From Magnaporthiopsis rhizophila (lineage: Eukaryota; Ascomycota; Sordariomycetes; Magnaporthales; Magnaporthaceae), in NCBI GenBank assembly GCA_003049465.1, contig PYSS01000009.1, forward strand, positions 372,001 to 436,000: 64,000 bases of DNA, in the 5' to 3' direction. The position numbers were made by a program, and so were the translations under genes. The stretch's first letter is position 1. Each line of letters starts with the position of its first letter. Shown one piece after another: positions 56,590 through 64,000 of the stretch. The notes below the pieces were generated by a model. That model had not been told where the DNA came from and did no database searches. It was given only the letters and a program-made list of their open reading frames with translations.

Positions 56590-59500
56590 GCTGCATTGCC
56601 CCATCGTCCGAGGTCGCAGCGCCTATCCGGGAGGACAAGGATATACATGATCCGCCGAACAAGTCACCCGGGCTCGCCGTCTAGACATGCAGGCGTCAAG
56701 CTTGGCGGTTGCGAGGAATGTGAACTTGCAGGATAGCGTGGACCCAGGTCTGAAGCAGGAGGTCTTCATCAAGGTGTTCGGCATGGAAGGGTTTCTATAC
56801 TCTACCATATGACCGGGACGAAAAGCCTTCGATCGCTGGGACCAAAACAACCGAATCATAGCTCGCACATGTTTCCAAACTTCAGTGCCTGTGCTGGCTC
56901 CTAGGCGACTAATAGAAGCTTTGACATGACCCAGGACATGAAAAGTGATCACGTCAAAACCCTATCGATGACATGGAAGTCACCAGTGCGGAAGTGAATA
57001 TGGAGCGAATTAAGGCTTACATCAGCACAGTGCTTAATGCATGAGGCGGCCTAAACCCTTCCTGACGAGTTGGCATCAGCTGCGGGGCACGGGTTGCTCA
57101 GGGTGCGCGGGCGTTGAGAAGAGCCTTTTCCCAAGTGACATGGCTGACACAGATCGATCAAGCTTGTCAACAATGGCAAAGATGCAGGTAGGGGACCGTT
57201 TCACCAGTCCGCGGGCGAACCCGAAGTCGGCGACGTGTTGGTGTGATGGGGACCGTGATGTCCGTGGAGGATGGCAGGCAGGATGTCCACGGACGTGAGG
57301 ATGCTGCTGCACTCTCGGACTTCTCTGGTTGGACCCCCTGTGGCAGCAGAGATACCGTCTCCAGATGAAAAAGAAAAAACAAAACAAAGCAGCCCAACCC
57401 TAACGGAGATCCGAAATACCAAGCCAGAAAACACAGGCCGCAGCTGGGACATCACATCCGCTACCGCCAAACTATCTCCGTGGCTGCTACATGTAACCCT
57501 ACCTGCCAAACCTCGGTGGATGTCCGCAACGACAGGCTCGTCGTTGGGGTTGCGATGGAGGCATGGGAGCCAGCGGGAAGCAGGAAATAAAGCCTTGCCA
57601 TTTCCGGCTTGGCTTTGGCGCCAGCGGCGGTCCGATTCCAAGCTCTTTCCGTCGGCGGCGACGGGCCTACGTCGGTATTAAGTTAGGTGTCTGTACATCC
57701 TCTATCTCAGACAATTGATGATGGCGGCAGCAAAATCCAGCTAGAGCTGGTGTCGGACATGGAGTGATTGATGGATGTGGTGTCTTGGCTGGGGGCTGCC
57801 GCCTCGTCGACCAAAAACCTTGTCGCGGGCTCCCGTCTCCTTGGCCCGCGATAAGGCACGCGCCAAAGGAAGTGCTAATGCGCCGTTGCAGGGGCCGCAG
57901 CAGCTAGCTTCCATGCCAGCACTGACCTGCTGTTTTTCTTTTTTTTTTTTTCTTTCTTTTTTTTTTTTTTGTCTGAGCGCTGCAGCGCTGGAAATGCGCC
58001 GTAACGACAAAGGGATGTGAGAGCCACCGAGGGTCAAACCTTTATTCCCTGGGGCGTCAGCACTTGTACGAAAAGGAAGGCCCCGAAAGGATGGAAGCAG
58101 GAGTCGGTCTTGGCGATTTTCAACGATATGCACGTTCCTGTTGAAGGCTGTCACGCCTGCTTCCATCAGTCAGATGCTGGTAATCAGTCCGGGGACTAGC
58201 AGGCATTGTTTTATCGATGGCGGCGGATATCGACCGCAAATACGCTTTCCGATACAAGTGCAGATATTGATAGACAGATAACTGGACCACAACCCTACAC
58301 CTGTCCGGGCTGTTTATCAAGTCGAGTCATGAGCCGCTCTGCTCGTGTTGCGTGGAATCTGGAGGGGCAAGAGAAAAGAACATAAAAAGTGAGAATAAGG
58401 TCGAAATGAAGCCGGCATCGTGTTGATTAGCGTCAACCCTAATACGGACCTGCAGCGCACGGGCGCGAAGTCTCCACGGACACGAACAATACCTTTACAT
58501 AGGTAGCCCGAAGAGAACCCGCAATGATCTCGAGTCCCTAAACCTTGGAACAATGCTTGGGCGCCTGCCTACATAAGTACTCACAATGACGCCAAAATAT
58601 TGGCAGATGTCCAAGTGTCCGCGCGTCTTGGGATTCAACTTGGCCTTGGCCGCGAGTGGTTCACGACATGGCAATACTGGGGAGATGCTACGAAACCCAC
58701 CTCACCCCGATGTTGGTTCTTGTTTTTTTTTTTTTTTTTTTTCTTCTTTCCACATTGGAATCGTCATAAAAGCGGGAGAGTAACATGCGTGCCGGGCCAA
58801 CGAGGCCCACGATTTTTGGTTATTCCAAGTTGGCCCCTACGGATTGGTGGGTTGATGGCGCCGTCTTGATGCCACCTCTGGGCTGGGAAACTGGACCACA
58901 GCACGGTATTTCCTGTTGCAAGCCACCAGAAGACGGTGGAGAGGAGGACCTGCATCTGCAGAGAATGGGACGACCGCCAATCGACAAACATTGCGCTGCG
59001 TCTGTGGATCTGCAGATGGAGGCTGACGAGATTATATGGAGCCCGGCGACACGAGCAAATGGAAAGCCGCAAATCTGGCCCAGATGACACTATCAGGCGG
59101 CCGAGCGGGAGGGGCGGCGTCGAGATCTAGGCTGTTCGCTGCATGGAAATCATCAGGCAATTCGCAGGTAGAAAAGGTTTCGGCAGATAGCATCAAGTTA
59201 TTTTATGCAATTCAACTTCAACAAACTCGACGGCGCCCGCTCGACACGAATCGCTCCCCTAGCAATGTTTGCATGGAACTTGCCTGCTGCTATTTTGGCA
59301 ACCCACGTCCTCGTGGTGCAACATACAAGATCCTTGCCGTCGCACTGGCGAGATGCGGATTTGCTGGGACGAGGCCGGTTAATAAAAGGCGTAATTCTAG
59401 CAAACACCTGGTAATTCCGCCCGGCTGCCATGTCTCGGCTCTGTGCCGCTGGCTGGGCACACGAGCAAGCCGGGATCAGCCAACCAGGAGCGAGGATTAC

Positions 59501-61194
59501 GGAACATCTCACATGGCGCAAATCTGGGGGCATCCTAAGTGCCTTGCTTGTAAGCCTGCCCCGCCGGTCCTCAGGAACCATTGGAGCGCGCATAATGCCC
59601 GGCCGCTGGCTCTACCGCACCGTGACCTGCCAGTTGGCGGCGCGAACGGAGAAGGATTAAAGCAAAGACGCTTTGCAGCAATCAACTGGCGCATTGATTA
59701 ATTACTCCTGAGATAAGGATGCGAGTCGTTGGTGAAGGGGTGTGCAGGTGGATGGATGGGCACACACGTTCTGCTTTCCCTTATCAAACAAGTCTTGTCG
59801 GCCGCCTGTCTGCCTTCCACTTTCCGCTTGGGAGCATTGAACAATCAATATTGGGCTCGCTCCCGGGAAAATCCCCGTAGTGGTGTGGTGGATGAATGGG
59901 TTCGACCCGGCGCTCCCGCATGTTTCTCCTCACCAAGTCAGCGAACAGAGATCGATCGACTGGGATCGGCCGTTTGTTTGTTTGCTGTCCGTCACGTAGG
60001 TTGCCGTGCCCGAGCTGGCAAGCAAACATTGGACGAAGGGGCTGTGCGGCCAGCCTCGGCTACGGATCCCTAGAGCCAGGCTGGAAGACGACGACGGCGG
60101 CATCGCACATCCTCGCAAGGCGAGGCACGGGCAGAGTTTACACCCCGGTTTCGCCTGAGCTCAGGGCGAGCAACGCATGGCGAGGAGCGGTGCCTGGCCC
60201 CGAGCGCCTGCATCGTCGCATTGTGCTCAAACACCTCAATATCTCCACACCTCGGCCACCGACCCGGGACTGGCTAGCAATGCTGCCATCGAGGTCGCTC
60301 GCCAGTGCGGAAAAACCAGGTCAGGATAACAAGAATAGTGCAGGAGCAGAAGCACCCACCGCCGGCTCCCTGCCTGCTGCCGCGACGAGCGCCTGCAACG
60401 TGGGCCCGCCTTTGTCTGGCGGCATTGGTGGTATTCTTAGCCGCAGTCGATGCGGCAGCAAGAGGAGCAGCTTCTTCCGTATCCATGCAAGAAAAGCAAC
60501 GACAGCGCCAGCACCAGCACCAGCATCCGTTGTCGCAAATCCCCAAACACCTACAACTCTGATCGCAACCACCGCCCAAAACGCCGCCGTGCAGACTCCT
60601 CATTCTTCTCTAGTGGCAACAGCTGCATTCTTGACGACCTCCGCTAGCGCCAACCTGCCCGCAGAATACCCCGAGACCAACCGCGCCAGCCTGCCGCCGC
60701 CAGCATATCGCGCCCGCCGCCCGCTGACCACCTCGTGTGCGCCGCCAGCAAAAGAAGCAGGAGCGAAACAGTCGCCAGACGCACCAGCACCGGAAGCAAC
60801 GAAAAAATCCAAAGGAGCAACTGCGACCGGGGTACCCATTGCAAATCCACTTGCTGCAGGGGCAGGCACGACAAACCTGGCAGGTGCTTCGGCCCATCAA
60901 ATCGCCGTCGCTTCGCCGCCGTCGCTGGCCGCCACGGCAAAAACACCCTTTCCCTCGCTGTCAGAAGCAACCGCCGCCGCCGTCTGCTCACGCGACCCGC
61001 ACCCACCACCACTCCTCCTCTCCTGCTCACCCTCGCTCCCGAAACAAAGCAGCGCACCTGGTGATGCCGACGACAGCCCCGGCGCCGTCGCGGGGGGACA
61101 TTTGAGGACAGGAGGTCGGCACGCCGACCGAAATTACTTACGGCGGATCCCACTGCCAACACGACAGCGACCAGGCCAGCACGCGCCGCCACGC
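56590..61194. other. Intergenic region (4.6 kb) with a possible gene relic
   Basis: Short coding-like segments around 56680-56960 are interrupted by stops and may be a relic (see findings). Homopolymer T runs lie near 57940-57970 and 58721-58742. A 221-codon frame at 59036-59701 lacks motifs and overlaps antisense frames. From 60280 the frame of the right-hand gene is already open without a stop, so its true start could lie as far left as ATG 60280. The sequence there is alanine/proline/threonine-rich with poor codon choice, and I treat it as probable leader. A pyrimidine-rich stretch at 61000-61030 fits a leader. Confidence 0.45.
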
Positions 61195-64000
61195 ATGAAC
61201 ATGGAGCAAAGCAACAAAAGTGGCGCAAATAGGGGCGCCAGCGCCTTGCCGTCACCGCCGCTCACACGAGCCACACACGTTGTCTCCTCTGCGGCCACGA
61301 CGCCCGCACCGCACAGGGGCTTGCCCAACAGCACCGACTTTCTCTCGAGCCCAAATTCCACCATCTCGGCCACGCCGCCAAGCGCATTCAGTCCCGCCCT
61401 TGCTTCGCCCTCGCCAGCGTCCACGTCGCCAGAGGCCGACGCTCCATTTGACCCCGTGCCCTTGGCCAAGAATTCCGTCGACGCCGTTGCCGATACTCCT
61501 TCGGCCCTTGCAGATCCTGCCGCCGGCCGCCAAGGCCCCAGCAGGCCGCCTGCTACCGGCAGCATCTGCGACCTTGGCACTGCGCTAGATCCCATTCCAG
61601 AGTCGGCCCCGATTTCGCTCGAGGACTGCCAGCGCTCAATTCTAGCCCGGGCCCAAGACGCGAGTTCGAGTCTGCCAGGGCCTGGCTCCGATGCGAGCAT
61701 AACAGAGGACTGCAATCTTAGCCCGAGTCAACGACCCCAGCTGGTCCGCCCAAAGGCCTCGCGGCCGCATCGCCTTGGCCAACTGACCGACACCCCATCA
61801 TCCCCTTTCACCGCGTCGCCGACCGCCATCACCCCGATCCGGGAACCCCTGAAATTCTCCAGCCTCTCACGCGCCTCCTCGACCCGCAGCGTCTGCAGCA
61901 ACGCCCCGCTACAACATCCAACCCCCGAACTCAACGCGCGGTCTGGCGCCTACACGGGGAACATCGCCGCCCTCGAGGCCTCCGCCGAGCGCCTGTCTAT
62001 GACCTCGTCCATTGAGGACGCCATCCGTGACGCACACGCACAGCTCAAACGCTCCGACAGTCAGCGATCGGCTGCCCTCGCAAACAGCCTCCGGAACGCC
62101 GACGGGCCGTCTCTCCCGCACGTCGTTACGCGCCAGCTCTCCATCGTCAGCCTCAACGGTGCCGCACGCTCTGGCGGGTACTCGCCTGGCGGATACGTCA
62201 TGTCACCCAACCACTCACTGTCGAATTCGCGTGTGCGCTCCGGAAGCACCACCGGCAGGGGCGCCGCTCCCGTGGTCGGCAGCGCTGTGATACCCGAGGA
62301 CGGGGGTCCGGTCGAGGACCTCGTTCCCGCGATGCCGCCTATAATGCCTCGCCATGGACCCGGCAAGAGCTCGGTGCGCAGCGTCAGGTCCAGCAAGCTC
62401 TCGCTCGCCGAAATCGCCGAGGTCGAGCCGCCCGTCACCCTCACGCAGGAGGCCCTCGACCAGGCCGATCATCTCCCCGATCTTGATGACGAGGATGAGA
62501 CGGTACGCCCCGGCGTACTGAGGATCGCCAACATGAGGTCCGATCAGACGGCGCCAAATGCAAACCGTTGGGAGGAAACCACGCCAACAGGCCCCAGGGA
62601 GGCATCTGACTATGGTTTTGATGGTCACCCCGAGGCCTCTTCGTCGAGGCAACGCCAGCAGCCGTCCAACAACCGCCCTCAATCCACTGACACGACCAAC
62701 ACGGACGATACACAGAACGCATTTGGCGACTTTGATGGCGTGCACTGCGACCCTGACCACGTGGACTTTGGGGCTCTGCCATCCCTCGACTTTGGTCCGC
62801 AATACGGCCAGCCCGACCACCACCACGGCCAGCAACAATACCCACACGACTATCTGGGGCAGCCGCATGGCCACGACCATCACTATGACCAGCATCACGA
62901 GCCACCAGCGGCTGTGCCACGACCTCAACCGCATCAAAGACACGTCTCGGAGCGGCCAAAGTCGTATTTCGACATGAACACTGGCCACGAGATGCTATAC
63001 TATCCTGCTCCGGTCCCAGCCATGCTCAACCTCCCTCCAAAGCTTTCGAAAAAGCCGAAGGCGGCACAGAGGAATGCTCGCCACTCAAGAGTCCTCGAGA
63101 CTATGACCCAACAAACTCGCGACTCACGCATCTGGCTTCCAGATACGCTTGAGACGGGGGACTTTGGCGGCTCCTTTATGGGCGGCGAGGACCACTCTGG
63201 GTCGCCCGAGAAGTCTCCCCTTGCTGAAGCCCCCACCAGCATGCTCCCGCTACCCGACGTCGACATGCCACAAGAGGCCAGACCTCATTCCCGTGCACCG
63301 GCGCCACATTACCCGTCGGAACTCCGCCGCCCCGCAAAGCTAACCGATGCAGAGAAGCGAAAGTCGAAGATGTCGCTGATGCCAGTCGACCTCCCTCCTC
63401 AACTACGGGCGTCGGCCTTTTTCGACCTACCCTCAGTCAACGCTGCCCCTATCGAACTCAAGAACGGCTCGGCTATGAGCACCCTTGACAGCATCCTGGA
63501 CGCCTCGGCTAGCGCCCCTGTTAGCGCCTTCACGGACCACACATTTGCTGGGAAATTAGGGTCGGAGGTATACGGGGCTGAAAAGAAAAAGAAGAAGAAG
63601 AAGAAGATCAAGAAGACACAGAACAATAACACTTCCGCGAACATCACTGCGCCCCCCAGCGACAAGGACGGCAGCATGTCCACGGTGCGTGAGGACAATG
63701 AGCCTCGAGCCTCGTTCCTGGGGCTTGTGGGTGTGGGCAAGCGTCACAGTAACGAGTCGGGCGATCACTCTGCGCTTCCTGAATCGCGCGGCCAGGACTC
63801 GGACCGCCCTACAAGTTCTCGAAAGGACGGTCTGGCGGCTCCTGAAGGCGGCCTCCTCTCCCCGAAGTCGATGATGGCGCCTCACGATGACGAAAAGGTG
63901 TCGTCAGATGAAGAGGATGAGGATGAGGACGAGGAAGAGGAGGATGAAGACGAGGAGCTCTACGAGGGACCGCCAACTACCCTCCTTGCAGAGCTCCAGA
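61195..64000 (+). CDS. Large disordered Ser/Pro-rich fungal protein of unknown function, 3' end outside the window
   Basis: The frame runs uninterrupted from ATG 61195 (MNMEQSNKSGANRG) to the right edge, at least 935 residues, without an intron. It starts with a motif common in fungal regulatory proteins (ALPSPPLTRATH) and is mostly low-complexity Ser/Pro/Thr with likely phosphosites. A His-rich patch (DHHHGQQQYPHDYLGQPHGH) lies near residue 540. More ordered, probably conserved blocks follow: SKKPKAAQRNARHSRVLETM near 620, and KRKSKMSLMPVDLPPQLRAS, then FFDLPS near 730. A lysine run (EKKKKKKKIKK) lies near 800, and an acidic run (SDEEDEDEDEEEEDEDEE) lies just before the edge. No membrane segment or catalytic domain is seen. 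The family is not recognised; a nuclear or cortical scaffold would fit the basic and acidic clusters, but that is conjecture. An upstream in-frame ATG at 60280 is possible. Confidence 0.75.
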   Translation, partial: MNMEQSNKSGANRGASALPSPPLTRATHVVSSAATTPAPHRGLPNSTDFLSSPNSTISATPPSAFSPALASPSPASTSPEADAPFDPVPLAKNSVDAVADTPSALADPAAGRQGPSRPPATGSICDLGTALDPIPESAPISLEDCQRSILARAQDASSSLPGPGSDASITEDCNLSPSQRPQLVRPKASRPHRLGQLTDTPSSPFTASPTAITPIREPLKFSSLSRASSTRSVCSNAPLQHPTPELNARSGAYTGNIAALEASAERLSMTSSIEDAIRDAHAQLKRSDSQRSAALANSLRNADGPSLPHVVTRQLSIVSLNGAARSGGYSPGGYVMSPNHSLSNSRVRSGSTTGRGAAPVVGSAVIPEDGGPVEDLVPAMPPIMPRHGPGKSSVRSVRSSKLSLAEIAEVEPPVTLTQEALDQADHLPDLDDEDETVRPGVLRIANMRSDQTAPNANRWEETTPTGPREASDYGFDGHPEASSSRQRQQPSNNRPQSTDTTNTDDTQNAFGDFDGVHCDPDHVDFGALPSLDFGPQYGQPDHHHGQQQYPHDYLGQPHGHDHHYDQHHEPPAAVPRPQPHQRHVSERPKSYFDMNTGHEMLYYPAPVPAMLNLPPKLSKKPKAAQRNARHSRVLETMTQQTRDSRIWLPDTLETGDFGGSFMGGEDHSGSPEKSPLAEAPTSMLPLPDVDMPQEARPHSRAPAPHYPSELRRPAKLTDAEKRKSKMSLMPVDLPPQLRASAFFDLPSVNAAPIELKNGSAMSTLDSILDASASAPVSAFTDHTFAGKLGSEVYGAEKKKKKKKKIKKTQNNNTSANITAPPSDKDGSMSTVREDNEPRASFLGLVGVGKRHSNESGDHSALPESRGQDSDRPTSSRKDGLAAPEGGLLSPKSMMAPHDDEKVSSDEEDEDEDEEEEDEDEELYEGPPTTLLAELQ

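Noticed and set aside
57041..57680. Minus-strand peptide with a DFG-like triplet (VADFGFARGL)
   Set aside because: No other kinase landmark is present in either direction, so the triplet is likely chance.
59036..59701. 221-codon plus-strand frame
   Set aside because: No recognisable domain, overlapping antisense frames and irregular codon choice; an annotated gene here would need transcript support.
1..64000. CRISPR arrays, prophage or bacterial operons
   Set aside because: All regular repeats are microsatellites or diverged minisatellites without spacers, and gene structure is clearly fungal.

Overview
This window is nuclear DNA of a filamentous ascomycete (Pezizomycotina, most likely a Sordariomycete). 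The evidence is short introns of about 60-150 bases with GTRAGT-like donors, GC-rich third codon positions, pyrimidine-rich promoters, long intergenic spacers carrying poly(A)/poly(T) runs, and fungal versions of CDC25, MGS1, ISA1 and ARMH3. There are no operons and no CRISPR array. I saw no intact transposon.

Layout, left to right. Bases 1-1503 hold the 5' part of a P2B calcium ATPase on the minus strand, running off the left edge. Next come a probable pseudogene (3423-4159) and an intron-containing tRNA-Gly(CCC) (4868-4950). An anion:cation symporter family MFS permease (7485-9104) follows, then 4.5 kb without genes and a single-pass membrane protein (13634-14991). A TATA-driven small acidic protein lies at 17029-17362, a second MFS transporter at 17915-19761, and a secreted nucleoside hydrolase at 20676-21794, with a 62-bp minisatellite behind it. 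The SH3-containing Ras exchange factor CDC25 spans 23581-27764. It is followed by a gene desert of almost 14 kb (27765-41558) containing pure T30 and A36 runs.

The most interesting region is 41559-48720. Two large intronless genes are divergently transcribed from one 445-base spacer. One encodes a predicted active non-RD protein kinase fused to Sel1-like and ankyrin repeats. The other encodes an N-terminal HeLo-like domain fused to a degenerate pseudokinase. HeLo domains are fungal cell-death executioner domains related to the four-helix bundle of animal MLKL, so the pair looks like a RIPK-MLKL style sensor/executioner module. The architectures are read from the sequence; the functional link is inferred.

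The right part holds housekeeping genes: MGS1 (AAA+ ATPase with a UBZ4 finger), mitochondrial ISA1 (iron-sulfur assembly), ARMH3 (Golgi armadillo-like protein, five exons) and a small unknown protein at 56116-56589. A 4.6-kb spacer follows. The window ends inside a long, disordered, serine/proline-rich protein of unknown function with a C-terminal acidic tract.
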